Below are positions 36,797 to 48,690 of a stretch of 64,000 bases of DNA, one piece after another. Origin of the DNA: Lutraria lutraria. Its lineage: Eukaryota > Mollusca > Bivalvia > Venerida > Mactridae. The stretch lies in the NCBI GenBank assembly GCA_964023205.1, contig OZ026839.1, forward strand, positions 18,630,386-18,694,385, in the 5' to 3' direction. The position numbers were made by a program, and so were the translations under genes. The notes beneath the pieces are model-generated. The model searched no databases, had not been told where the DNA came from, and was given only the letters and a program-made list of their open reading frames with translations. How positions within the stretch are numbered: position 1 is the stretch's first letter; every line of letters starts with the position of its first letter.

Positions 36797-38975
36797 TAAA
36801 GGGCAACGCAATGTTGACTTTTCAAGCACTTAGTCGTGTAGAAATATTAAAGTTATGATGATTCCTGCATTTCTTTTTAAAAAATCCACCATTTAACAAA
36901 AATATTGGTGATTTAATATTGTCATTTAGTGATTGAGTGAATCTCCTAGGGCGCCGCCATTTTGAAAGAATAGTCACATGACGTGACGTCATATTTCACA
37001 AAGTGTAAAAGCCAGTACACCTGTTCTGCGAGCACTATTATAAAAAATATGGCCTTAAAAGATATTGTATTGTATATTGTATTATAAATGACAATATTTT
37101 TTTACACTTATCCAAATTAATGGTTACTAGCCGTTCAGTACAAACAATTTAACATTGCTATTCATTTTGAATTTATACAAAAAAGATGTGATTGGTGGTG
37201 TGACAAACTTCAGTTAATTTCGAAAAATTATCAATTTTTTTATGTCATACCGACGTAATAATTATTGATTGTTTAAATGTGCATGAACGCATTATATATT
37301 ATGATGTTTGAACAAATAATTATGGTGCAATTATTTTGTCTGTATAATAAAGAAAAAAAGATGAAAATACGATTGTTAGTGATATTTCATAATGGAAAAT
37401 TAATAATAAACAGAAACATTTCATGAGATCAAAATAAAACTAAGTATGAGTTTTATAATTTTTATGTAATTCTTAAATCGTTTTACTGATAATGTAAATA
37501 TCTGATAATGATTTAATAATTCTTTCAAATTATAGACAACCGCATGACACTACTTGTTTATTTAGTCTAAGTCACGTACCTAAAACAATAACCAAGGTCC
37601 CAATTTGCTACTTTTACTCCAATTTCACATGAAACTTCAATTAACAATCAGATAAGCGGTAAATTACACATCACCCTGTCTCAGCAAGTTTTATGACACC
37701 GAAATATGCACAGGACAATGATATGTGGAGACAGTTGACTTCAAAAAGAAACACCGACAGACATGTGTAATATGGCAAAACCATGTGTGGTCGTGTGATC
37801 AACTGATTAGCGACTTTTCATTGGTTGATCAATTAGAACTATGACCTAGAACATCATTTTTCAACAGAAGTGTAAGAAGTCTATGATGCAATATTATGTC
37901 TGGTTCTTGTTGTCTTGTGACGTAATATTCATCAGTGTGGGAGATACTGATTTTTAAAGTGAGCGTACTGAAGGTGAAAAATAAATGTGTAGTGATTATG
38001 GATTGACAGTCTGAAAGGGAATTTAGGCAAAAGTTTAAGAAGTAACTACACATACTTTTGGCTTTTATGTTTGTTATGTGATTATTAAGCATTTACGTAT
38101 ATCATATTCTACTTTTCCCGAAAATAATGGCAAATTTCCAGATTTTCCGTGCTTTCCCGCAAATCACACCAATGATGCTATATATATTACCCCACAATTA
38201 AATGTGCAATACTGTTCAACTCCCAACTCAACGAACAATATAACTGTGCTTACGTACACCACTTTGTATAGATGTGATAATTATGATAATCTTCAGTGAT
38301 ATTTTAATCTGTAAATTAACTTTTACATGTTTGTATATAGATAGATTTACGATGGAAATGGTGTAAGAAAATACAACCAATTATAATGTTTGTCGCACTT
38401 CGTAGTGTTTGATCTTAATTCTTATAAATGAAATATTACTATATTACATCCCTGCTATAATTAAGTTTACACGTCAGTATTTTTCACGCAATTTATAAAT
38501 ATAAAAAAAATGTTAGTATTAGTTTATGTCACTATAAAAATGGATTTACAAAGTGTCGAATGGAAAATTAAGCTTTAATTCTATTGAAGAATTTTGTGGC
38601 TGTGAAAATTGTGTTTTGGTGGATAACGTGGAAGAATATGTTGGCTGTGATTCTAAAATACAAATGCGTGATTCCCTAAGCTTATTCCTCACAATTAAAG
38701 GCGATATCTATAATAATCAACCATTCTCTTTCACTCCCGCTTATTCGCCATATCCATGTTTGTGAAATATGACGTCACCCACACCTGTTAATCGATTGTA
38801 AATGGGTAAAATGGCGGCGCCCTGTACTCTTTCAGATAGCCAAGTTTCTACGATATTTTCGTAAAATATCTTCAATGTGCGTATTTTAACGCTCAAATGA
38901 TTTAATTTTTTCAGAAAAATAATGAATAATTATTTAAATGAGATTAATTCATAATTAGGGTTGCGTTGCCCTTTA
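36797..38975. mobile_element. Structure T, right half
   Basis: It is bounded by TAAAGGGCAACGCAA at 36797 and TTGCGTTGCCCTTTA at 38975, so it could be a complete element of about 2.2 kb with TA-type ends. From about 37150 to 38975 it is the inverted copy of 30531-33437. GGGCGCCGCCATTTT also occurs inside both ends (36950, 38808 reversed). It provides the empty site for S. No transposase frame found. Confidence 0.65.
38553..38765 (+). CDS. Short ORF shared by both T arms (right copy)
   Basis: It is the partner of the frame at 30741-30953, with residues SFNSIEE and RDSLS replacing SFDSIEE and RDFLS. The same Cys pattern is kept. No domain recognised; it may be non-coding. Confidence 0.25.
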   Translation: MSNGKLSFNSIEEFCGCENCVLVDNVEEYVGCDSKIQMRDSLSLFLTIKGDIYNNQPFSFTPAYSPYPCL

Positions 38976-39150
38976 ATATATTGTCGGATACGACCTATTT
39001 GCCGTAACTGAGCGTAACTGGATCTGCACACAGAATTAAAATGTTGCTCCATGTTCATTTTGGAGTCTAAGAAAGCACCTAGATTTCTTACACTAGTTGA
39101 CAGTGTTATTATTAGCACCAGGTTTATCTCGAGCAATAAGTCTGGTCCGA
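38976..39150 (-). pseudogene. LINE reverse-transcriptase C-terminal fragment
   Basis: The minus strand reads STSVRNLGAFLDSKMNMEQH then HFNSVCRSSYAQLRQIGRIR, the block after the RT palm typical of CR1/Jockey-type LINEs (VRNLGV-DS--M--H). It is cut at 38975 by the T tip, and nothing of the LINE is seen on the other side. It differs from the LINE at 22763-24413. Confidence 0.75.
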
Positions 39151-39226
39151 TGACTCATCAAGATAACGAGGTTTTACTTTATTAGCAATATTTTTATAGA
39201 ATTATATGGAAAATTACTGGATTTTT

Positions 39227-39926
39227 ACGCTCACCTGATTCATGAGCTTTTAGGATTGTTGAATGTCCGGCGTCCGTCATATGTCCACAATTAGTTTGTT
39301 TACACTCTAGCAACAGCAGCTCTTAACCAATCGTGATTAAACTTGCTCACAATGTATATGGCCACAATGTCTCGGCTAAGTTTGATTATGAGCAATATCG
39401 GACAATAACTTCTAGAGTTATGGGCCCTTGAATTAAAAAAATTGCTATATTTAGCTTGTTTACACTCTAGCGCCTTTATTTATTCACCAATCTTAATAAT
39501 ATTTTCAGTAAATGTGTATAACTGAAAGATCTTGGACAAGTTCAATTATTGGCAAAATCGGACCAGAACTTCAAGAGTTATGGGCCCTTGACTTAGAAAA
39601 TTTGCTATATTTGAGTTTGTTTACACTCTAGCGCCTTCATTTATTCACCGATCCTAATCATATTTACAATGAATGTGTATGACCTTATGGTTTTGGACAA
39701 GTTGAGTTATGGGTTGAATCGGACCACAACTTCAAGAGTTATGGGCCCTTGGATTAGAAAATTTGCTACGTTTTAGCTTGTTTAACAGTATTATACCTTC
39801 ATTGTTGGTTTTGATCTCAAAATCTACATAAAAATGAGTTTTACGAGATGGAAACTATATTACCTGGTCATTTATTATTGGCCGTTGTTCTCAGGTGAGC
39901 GATAAAGGGCCATCGTGGCCCTCTTG
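39227..39926 (+). mobile_element. Family B element (B4)
   Basis: The 5' tip is ACGCTCACCTGATTCATGAG with the palindrome partly eroded. Core units carry TTTGTTTACACTCTAGCAAC and GAGTTATGGGCCCTTG. The 3' end is GATAAAGGGCCATCGTGGCC-CTCTTG. It is flanked by T5 and T4. Confidence 0.85.
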
Positions 39927-40032
39927 TTTTATTTATATCATATTTTTAGTTTGACATTTCAATATATACAAAAATACTTGATCTTTATTCATTGCCATTG
40001 AAAATTCAATTAATTGCAAACAATAGTCTTAG

Positions 40033-41817
40033 TTAAGGTATCTGGCTTGGTAATAATGGCTAAAATAACGTAAAATGATATTTTACATTATTTACAAAGA
40101 TTAAATATCATACTTTAATACCAAGCAACAAAAAATTCTTACCTAACGCTCAAAAATGGTGTTTATTAGTGATAAATACTGCACACCTTTATCAACTTTT
40201 CCTTATCAGCGTTAAACATCTCTAACGTAATGTGCATTGTACTGGTACGATATGATACTATTAATTCATTAATGACAAAATTTGTTATAAAATCTTATTT
40301 GATGACGGATTTCAAAGCGGTTTTCAGTATTTTGTAGCGGAAATGTTAATCTAGGGAACCGTGCCTCAGAATTTTGATACTTGTTTTCATTTTTAGCTCA
40401 CATGTCACAAAGTGACAAAGTGAGCTATTAGGATCACTCTCCGTCCGGCGTCTATCAACAAAATCTCGGACGAGTTCGATATTGGGTCATTTGGGGTAAA
40501 AAACTAGGTCACCAGGGCCTAATAAGGGAAAACCTTGTGAACACTTTAGAAATCACTGTTTTGACTGCATCTTCATGAAATTTGTCAGAATGTTTATTTT
40601 AATATTATGTAGGTCAAGTTTGATAATGGGTCATTTCTGTAGTAGAATTAGGTCACTAGGGCAAATTGCTGGAAAACCTTGTGAACACTCTAGAAGTCAC
40701 TGTTTTGATTGGATGATCATGAAACCTTGTCAGAATGTTTGTCTTCATAATATCTTGGACGAGTTCGAACATGGGTCATCTTGGGTCAAAAACTAGGTCG
40801 CTAGGTCAAATCTTATGAAAAACCATGTTAACACTGTAGATTTCACAGTTATTATTGGATCTTCACCAAACTTTGTCAAATAGTTTTTTTTAATGATATA
40901 ATGGTCAAGTATAAATATGGGTCATCTGGGGTCAATAACTAGGTCACCAAGTCAAATCTTAGGAAAACTTTGTTAACACTGTAGATGTCACAGTTTTAAT
41001 TGGATCTTCACCAAACCTTGTCAAAATGTTTGCCTCAATGATATGTGGGTCAAGGATGAAGATGGGTCAGCCCGGGTCAAAAACTGGGTCACAAGGTCAA
41101 ATCTTAGGTAAAAATCTTGTAAAAGCTCTAAATGTCATGGTTTTGATTGGATCTTGGCCAAACCTTGTCAGGTTGTTAGTCTTAATGATATTAAGGACAA
41201 GTTCAAATATGGGTCACCTAGGGTCAAAAACCAGGTCACAAGATCAGATCTTAGGAAAACCTTATTAACACTGTAGATGTCAAATTTGATCGTATCTTCA
41301 CCAAACCTAGTCAGACTGTTTGTCTTAATGATATGTAAGACAAATTCGAACATAGGTGGTCTGGGGTAAAAAACTAGGTCACCGGTTCAAAACAATGTTT
41401 TAATGAGTGAACAGTGATTGTCATGTGAGCGATATAGGGCCATATTGGCCCTCTTGTTTATTAATGGAGTATTACGTAATAAACAGCGGGGTTCTCGGTA
41501 CGGAATTTCAAGTATCTAACGAACGGAGGACTTTATAAAAAAACTGAGGCACGGTTCCCTACTTTATACATTTGTAGTCATTTTAAGGCTACTTGTTGTA
41601 ATATATTTCTATATACAGAGTAGTTATCGTTGTTCAAACATTTGTAAATTATGTACGATATTGGTTTATAGAAGACCAATCAAATGTAATATTTGTTTCA
41701 AATTACTTGCAATGCACTTTATACAGTGGGTTTATTTAGTATATAATTATGGTTTAGTTTTTAAATCTATAAATTGGTGAAACTTGATTTGACCTGAATT
41801 CCAGCCAGATACCTTAA
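40033..41817. mobile_element. TTAA-ended DNA element R1
   Basis: Ends are TTAAGGTATCTGGCT (40033-40047) and AGCCAGATACCTTAA (41803-41817), a perfect 15-bp inverted pair including TTAA. An internal 18-bp inverted pair, TAGGGAACCGTGCCTCAG (40352) and CTGAGGCACGGTTCCCTA (41544), brackets the middle. TTAA at both tips suggests a TTAA target as in piggyBac, but no transposase is present and the assignment is open. C2 is inserted in the middle. Confidence 0.65.
40395..41456 (+). mobile_element. Family C element (C2)
   Basis: A near twin of C1 with the same palindrome, core units and CATATTGGCCCTCTTG end. It is inserted in a T run of R1: flanks T5 and T3, while R2 (reversed, 47750-47765) has an unbroken T6. 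The two-T gain is therefore directly seen. Confidence 0.85.
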
Positions 41818-42085
41818 ACATTGTCGTCCCAAAAATGTTCATAAAATTGTAATATTTATGTTTATAAAGAAATCCTAAAATTTAATTTGACCAAAACATC
41901 CTGGCTAGAAAAAACATCATGGCCAAAACCTCCATCCACCACCAGGCACAGCATTGTATTGAGATTGTTAAAACAAAGAACATATAATTATAAATATAGA
42001 GAACATCTTGGGGAATGTTGGTTCATTACATGTTTGTTTTCTTCTGTCACCTATATCCTTCAGTTTAGTACTTGTTTTATAAGTA

Positions 42086-42634
42086 CAGTTGAATCGCGAT
42101 AGTCCGAAATGCGATAGTTCGAAATCGTTCGTCAGTCCTGGCGAATTTCCTTTTCAATATAGATTTGATGCGATAGTATGAAATGTGATAGTACGAAAAA
42201 TGCGAAAGTAAGTTCGAAATGTAATTGAAGCCCCCAGATACGTTTTTACACTTCAATAAGATGCAAAAGTTCGAAGTGACTGTACGCTGTTTTTCACACC
42301 TTTTCAACTTATTCAATAGTTTACTGATTTTATTTGTCTACCACTTTGACACGTGTCATTGTTAAAAAGAAATCATTTGGACATAAAACTATGAAAATAT
42401 TAATTATAATAAGGGTATAAAATGATAAGCGTTTAAAATATTTACTACAAAGGTTGCGTGTATTTTGTAATTGTTTACTCTACCGTAATCATTCGTGCAA
42501 AAGTATCAGACGCAGGTCAAACATTTGTGACAGTCCAGTGAAAATATTTTCATGTGTAAGACACATAAACATTTTTAGCAAAGATGTATGACCAAAGAAA
42601 TGACACGAAAATGACAAATATCGCGATTCAACTG
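42086..42634. mobile_element. pogo/Tigger-like MITE Y
   Basis: Tips are CAGTTGAATCGCGATAGTCC and ATATCGCGATTCAACTG, flanked by TA (42084-42085, 42635-42636). It is 549 bp with several internal CGATAGT/GTTCGAAA repeats near the left end. Its right end lies only 32 bases before the LARS2 exon at 42667, so branch-point sequence for that exon probably comes from or abuts the MITE. Confidence 0.8.
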
Positions 42635-42666
42635 TATTTCTAGACTTTATATTTTCCTATCTCCAG

Positions 42667-42785
42667 GCACACCATGTGATTCAGATATACATAAGCAAGT
42701 TGCTGAACTACACAACATTGAATGGAAGAATGTATTCATTGAATCTGAAACAACAATTCAAACATTGAAAACAACAGATCAAAGA
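42667..42785 (+). CDS. LARS2: LARS2 exon, end of editing region
   Basis: 119 nt between acceptor TTTTCCTATCTCCAG and donor GTATGT: two leading bases completing Gly, then 39 codons, ending in phase 0. It reads GTPCDSDIHKQVAELHNIEW then KNVFIESETTIQ. The opening G-[IT]-P-x-x-[SD]-x-D step followed by a helix (A-x-L-x-I) is the pattern after the conserved G-P turn in bacterial-type LeuRS editing domains. Frame and phase agree with exons on both sides, 22.7 kb and 10.4 kb away. A MITE lies 32 bases upstream and a 29-bp minisatellite begins about 180 bases downstream. Confidence 0.75.
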
Positions 42786-42967
42786 GTATGTATTAATGTT
42801 CTTCTCACTATTAAGCTGATATGGATGCAGTTTGATCAAACATTATATCATTCAATGTTTTTTGCTATTTTCTCACATTCTTACTTCACAGAGGAAAATT
42901 TAATTATTGTTTCACAAAATCTACCAAAGAATCAATAATGCTCTGAATGTCCATTTGATCAAATGGA

Positions 42968-44193
42968 ATTTTGACATAATTGTAGTATGAAGCAAGAATG
43001 TGACATAATTGTAGTATGCAGAGGGAAATTGACATATCCTTAGTATGCAGGAGTATGTGACATTACTGTAGTATGTAGGAAGAATGTGACATCACTGTAG
43101 CAAGAATGTGACATAATTGTAGTATGCAGAGGGAAATTGACATATCCTTAGTATGCAGGAGTATGTGACATTACTGTAGTATGTAGGAAGAATGTGACAT
43201 CACTGTAGTATGTAGCAAGAATGTGACATTACTGTAGTATGCAGGAAGAATGTGACATCACTGTAGTATGTAGCAAGAATGTGACATTACTGTAGTATGA
43301 AGCAAGAATGTGACATCACTGTAGTATGCAGCAAGAATGTGACATTACTGTAGTATGTAGGAAGAATGTGACATCACTGTAGTATGTAGCAAGAATGTGA
43401 CATTACTGTAGTATGGAGGAAGAATGTAACATTATTGTAGTATGCAGCAAGAATGTGACATTACTGTAGTATGTAGCAAGAATGTGACATTACTGTAGTA
43501 TGCAGGCAGAATGTGACATCACTGTAGTATGCAGCAAGAATGTGACATTACTGTAGTATGTAGGAAGAATGTGACATCACTGTAGTATGTAGGAAGAATG
43601 TGCCATCACTGTAGTATGCAGCAAGAATGTGACATTACTGTAGTATGCAGGAAGAATGTGACATCACTGTAGTATGTAGCAAGAATGTGACATTACTGTA
43701 GTATGTAGCAAGAATGTGACATCAATGTAGTGTGCAGCAAGAATGTGACATTACTGTAGTATGTAGGAAGAATGTGACATCACTGTAGTATGTAGCAAGA
43801 ATGTGACATTACTGTAGTATGCAGGCAGAATGTGACATCACTGTAGTATGCAGCAAGAATGTGACATTACTGTAGTACGCAGGAAGAATGTGACATCACT
43901 GTAGTATGTAGCAAAAATGTGACATTACTGTAGTATGCAGGAAGAATGTGACATCACTGTAGTATGTAGCAAGAATGTGACATTACTGTAGTATGTAGCA
44001 AAAATGTGACATTACTGTAGTATGTAGGAAGAATGTAACATAATTGTATTTTGCAGGAAGAAAGTGACATAATTGTAATATGCAGAGGGATTTTGACATA
44101 TCTTCAGTATGCAGGAAGAATGTGACATCACTGTAGTATGTAAGAGGAATGTGACATCACTCTAGTATGTAGCAAGAATGTGACATTATTGTA
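42968..44193 (+). repeat. 29-bp minisatellite, first block
   Basis: The unit is GTATGTAGCAAGAATGTGAC followed by ATTACTGTA, in about 40 copies. Two subtypes (ATCACTGTA with GGAAG, ATTACTGTA with GCAAG) alternate, giving a 58-bp higher-order repeat. The array resumes at 48265. Confidence 0.9.
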
Positions 44194-44703
44194 CAGTACG
44201 GTTCGGGTGATTTGTTCAAAAATCGCGTTCCCCCCGCGTTCGTAATTGGCAATTTATCACCCGTAGTGGTGATTTTCTTAACGAAAAAACACGAATCACT
44301 GCAATGTCTCTATTCACCGCGTTTTATGACTCATTATCAGACGGTAATCTTTGATCACTAAGGATCACGGTGATTCGCGAACGTCTAAAGCCGACTCTCA
44401 AGTAGCTAAAATGATATTTATTGTGAATGTTTCTTCTACTTCTGCTTTCTGTTGACAGTTCATTTTCCGAAAACAGTCACATGGTAAGATAATTCAGGAT
44501 TTAACACTTACTAAATCCGTCGGCACGAGACCGACAGAAATCCAGGCATCTGATTAAATTTTGTCAAGTAGGAAATCCAATTCTTGAAGTAAATATGTAG
44601 AAATACCGGCGAATTGCTAATCGAATTTGTAAACTGTTTTGCAGTGTTTTACATATGCAGCATACAGGGCCAGATTCATATGTCTATTTTAAGTGTTTTA
44701 TAT
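44194..44703. mobile_element. Truncated MITE P2
   Basis: It starts CAGTACGGTTCGGGTGATTT after TA and follows the P1 sequence to about 44703 (GTGTTTTATATATGTTG), then stops; the second half and right tip are missing. It is inserted in the 29-bp minisatellite and abuts R2. Confidence 0.75.
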
Positions 44704-45629
44704 ATGTTGATAGATAGATTTAAAAACTAAACCATAATTAAATACTAAAATAAACCCACTGTATAAAGTGCATTGCAAGTAATTTGAAACAAATATTACA
44801 TTTGATTGGTCTTCTATAAACCAATATCGCACGTAATTTACAAATTTTGAACAACGATAACTACTCTGTATATAGGAATATATTACAACAAGTAGCCTTA
44901 AAATGACTATAAATGTATAATGCAGGGAACTGTGCCTCAGTTTTTAGCTCACCTGATTCATGCGTCCGGCCACAATTAGTTTGTTTACACTCTAGCATCC
45001 TCAGCTCTTAACGAATCATGATTAAACTTGCTCACATTGTATATGGCCACAATGTCTCGGCTAAGTTCAATTATGGGCAAAATCAGATAATAATTTCTAG
45101 AGTTATGGGCCCTTGACTTAGAATATTTGCTATATTTGAGTTTGTTTACACTCTAGCGCATTCATTTATTCATCAATCCTAATCATATTTTCAGTAAATG
45201 TGTATAACCAAAAGATCTTGGACAAGTTCGACTATAAGCGGAATCGGACCAGAACTTCAAGAGTAATGGGCCCTTGACTTTGAAAATTTGCTATATTTTA
45301 GCTTGTTTACACTCTTGCGCCTTCATTTATTCACCGAATTTAATAATATTTTCAGTAAATGAGTATAACCAAAAGATCTTAGAGAAGTTCGATTATTGGC
45401 GGAATCGGACCACATCTTCAAGAGTTATGGGCCCTTGACTTAAAAAAATTGCTATATTTTAGCTTGTTTACACTCTAGCACCTTCATTTATTCACCGATC
45501 CTAATCATATTTACAATGAATGTTTATGACCTTACGGTATTGGACAAGTTCAGTTATGGGTGGAATCGGACCTGAACTTCAAGAGGTATGGGCCCTTGGA
45601 TTAGAAAATTTGCTACGTTTAAGCTTTTT

Positions 45630-46496
45630 AGCTCACATGTCACAAAGTGACAAAGTGAGCTATTAGGATCACTCTCTGTCTGGCGTCCGGCGTCGTGCGG
45701 TCGTGCGTCGTCAAACTTTATGTTGTGACCACACTAGGGGCCACATTTTTAGCTCAATTTTAGCAAAACTGGGTCAGAACGTTAATATCAACAAAATCTC
45801 GGACGAGTTCGATATTGGGCCATTTGGGGTCAAAAACTAGGTCACCAGGGCCAAATAAGGGAAAACCTTGTGAACACTTTAGAAATCACTGTTTTGACTG
45901 GATCTTCATGAAACTTTGTCAGAATGTTTATTTTAATAATATGTGGGTCAAGTTTGATAATGGGTCATTTCCGGTGAAAAACTAGGTCACTAGGGCAAAT
46001 TGCTGGAAAACCTTGTGAACACTCTAGAAGTCACTGTTTTGATTGGATCATGAAACCTTGTCAGAATGTTTGTCTTCATAATATCTTGGACGAGTTCGAA
46101 CATGGGTCATCTTGGGTCAAAAACTAGGTCGCTAGGTCAAATCTTAGGAAAACTTTGTTAACACTGTAGATGTCACAGTTTTAATTGGATCTTCACCAAA
46201 CCTTGTCAGAATGTTTGCCTCAATGATATGTGGGTCAAAGTTGAACATGGGTCAGCTGGGGTCAAAAACTGGGTCACCAGGGCAAATCTTAGGAAAACCT
46301 TGTCTATGCTGTAGTTTTTATGGTTTTGATTGGATCTTCACCAAATTTTGTCAGAATGTTTGTCTTATTTATATGTAGGACAAGTTCTAACATGGGTCAT
46401 CTGGGGTCAAAAACTAGGTCACCGGTTCAAAACAATGTTTTAATGAGTGAACAGTGATTGTCATGTGAGCGATATAGGGCCATCTTGGCCCTCTTG
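45630..46496 (+). mobile_element. Family C element (C3) inside B5
   Basis: The 5' tip AGCTCACATGTCACAAAGTG, then CCGGCGTCGTGCGGTCGTGC, five to six core units, and CATCTTGGCCCTCTTG. Other B copies read AGCTTGTTTAACAG at this place; here it is AGC-T5-C3-T3-AACAG, again two bases longer than the six-base host run. Confidence 0.85.
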
Positions 46497-46511
46497 TTTA
46501 ACAGTATTATA

Positions 46512-47529
46512 CAGTACGGTTCGGATGATTTGTCCGATTTTCGCGTTTCCCCCCTGTTCGTAATCGGAAATTTATCACCCGTAGCGGCGATTTTCATCGC
46601 AGCATCCATCTTGAAAAAAACGCGAATCACCGCAATGTCGCTTTTCACCGCGTTTTATAACTTATCAGTCGGTAATCTTTGATCACTAAGGATCACGGTG
46701 AATCGAGAACGTCTAATGCCGCGTCGCCAAGTAGCTAAGATGATATTTATTGTGAATCTTTCTTCTACTTTCGTTTTCTGTTGACCGTTCATTTTCCGAA
46801 AACAGTCACATGGTAAGATAATTAAGGATTTAACACTTACTAAATCCATTGGCCAAGACCGACTGAAATCCAGACATATGATTAAATTTTGTCAAGTAGG
46901 AAATCCGATTCTTGAAGTAAATATGTAGAAAAACCGGCGGATTGCTTAGCGAGTTTGTAAACTGTGTTACGTACAGGGTGAGATTAATATGTCTATTTTT
47001 AGTGTTTTATTTATCGAGTACCAGGGCGAGAATTTAGACCGAGTCGCAGTCTCTCATTTTACCTAAGTAGCTTGGTGCTCTAATCAATAAAACCAGTCCA
47101 TTGTTGACATGTAATATTATTTCGCGCAATAATATACGAAAGCTGACAGATTAATTAAAGCTCATCAACTACTATTAAGTTCTCAACACTCTTTGATTAT
47201 AATTTATGTCAACGCTAATTTTTCACACATATCAGGTAACAATTTGTTCACAAAAACGCAATTAAATAATGTGTGAATAACATTGTTATTGACAAGAAAT
47301 TTATTAATTTTGAGTAAACTAAAGAGGCGACATCGCGTATCACCGGGTTAAGCGATCGTCACCGCAATCCACTGCAAATTATTGCCCTTCAGTGGTGACG
47401 GTCACCGTCGATCATCTTCGCGACGGCCAAAATTCAAATTGCCGCGTTGAAGCGATCTACCTGTGGCTTAGCACGATTTTAATTCCCCGGCGATTCGCGA
47501 AAATCGGACAAATCACCAGAACCGTTCTG
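46512..47529. mobile_element. pogo-like MITE P3 with proven TA duplication
   Basis: Tips are CAGTACGGTTCGGATGATTT and AAATCACCAGAACCGTTCTG. Other B copies read AACAGTATTATACCTTC uninterrupted; here AACAGTATTATA-P3-TACCCTC. This is a direct paralogous empty site for a TA duplication. Length is 1018 bp, non-coding. Confidence 0.9.
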
Positions 47530-48264
47530 TACCCTCATTGTTGGTTTTGATCTCAAAATGTACGTAAAAATGGGTTATACGAGTTGGAAACTATATTATC
47601 TGGTCATTAGTTATTGTGACTTTGTTCTCAGTTGAGCGATAAAGGGCCATCTTGGCCCTCTTGTTTTATAAAGTCTTCCGTTCGTTAGTAATTGACTATA
47701 AAGAAATTTCCTAACCCAGAACCCGCTTCTTATTACGTAATACTCCATAGATAAAAAATGAAAACAAGTATCAAAATCCTGAGGCACTTTTCCCTAGATT
47801 AACATTTCCGCTACAAAATACCAAAAACTGCTTTGAAATCTGTCATCAAATAAGACGGCAATGTTAATTCGAAAATGACACCTACAGTGTTTTTTAAGCT
47901 GAGCAATTAACAATTAAAGTGACGGATCATTGTCGTCTCATGAAATCAACGAATTTGACGCACCCCATTCAATTTGATAGTCAACTAAAATCGCTTATGT
48001 TTACGGTTCAATAATTGAAACCACGCCCAGGTTTGATGTTCAGTATGAGATTTTATAACAAATTTTTGTCATTTATGAATTGATAGTATCATATCGTACC
48101 AGTACAATGCACATTACGTTAGAGATGTTTAACGCTGATAAGGAAAAGTTGATAAAGGTGTGCAGTATTTATCGCTTATAAACACCATTTTTGAGCGGTC
48201 GGTTAGAATTTTTTGTTGCTTGTAATTAAAGTGTGATATTTAATCTTTGTAAATAATGTAAAAT

Positions 48265-48500
48265 ATGCAGTTAGAATGTGACAATACTGTAGTATTCAGG
48301 AAGAATATGGCATAACTGTAGTATGCAGGAAGAATGTGACGTTACTGTAGTATGCAGGAAGAATGTGACATTACTGTAGTATGCAGGAAGAATGTTGCAG
48401 TACTCTAGTATTCAGGGAGAATGTGAAATAAATGTAGTATGTAGGAGGAATGTGATTAACTGTAATTTTTAGGTAGAAATTTGACATAACTGTAAAGGCA
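48265..48500 (+). repeat. 29-bp minisatellite, second block
   Basis: About eight copies of the unit seen at 42968-44193 (GTATGCAGGAAGAATGTGAC), more diverged toward the right. The two blocks are one array split by P2 plus R2 with its nested elements. Confidence 0.85.
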
Positions 48501-48690
48501 GCCAGGGTAGGATATATCCATATGTCTGCTCATAATGACGAGTGAAGTTTGGGTCTGGACCGACTGAAAATTGGGTGTGGTCATCTGACCGGACTGGTAG
48601 CTTTTGTCTGATTTATCCATTGCAAAAATTAGTGAAAAATAATCCCTACATTTACATAATACTGATAGCTGAAATTAATCTTGTACTTTT

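Larger units (their letters stand above)
44946..47663 (+). mobile_element. Family B element (B5) with two nested insertions
   Basis: It starts AGCTCACCTGATTCATGCGT and ends GATAAAGGGCCATCTTGGCC-CTCTTG. It is interrupted by C3 (45630-46496) and P3 (46512-47529). Flanks are T5 and T4, against an unbroken T7 in R1 (41537-41543 region, reversed). Confidence 0.85.
44709..48264. mobile_element. TTAA-type element R2, reversed and nested
   Basis: The flanks 44709-44940 and 47664-48264 are the reverse complement of R1 sequence. About 45 bases, including the TTAAGGTATCTGGCT tip, are missing at each end. The middle is occupied by B5. It shows the empty site for C2, and R1 shows the empty site for B5. 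With R1 it forms an inverted pair that could fold back. Confidence 0.65.

Noticed and set aside
42968..44193. Possible CRISPR-like array of 29-bp repeats
   Set aside because: Units are contiguous with no unique spacers, in a spliced eukaryotic gene; it is a minisatellite.
46427..46849. Overlapping open frames on both strands at the left tip of P3
   Set aside because: The same sequence occurs in P1, P2, P4 and P5 with stops at different places; it is MITE sequence.
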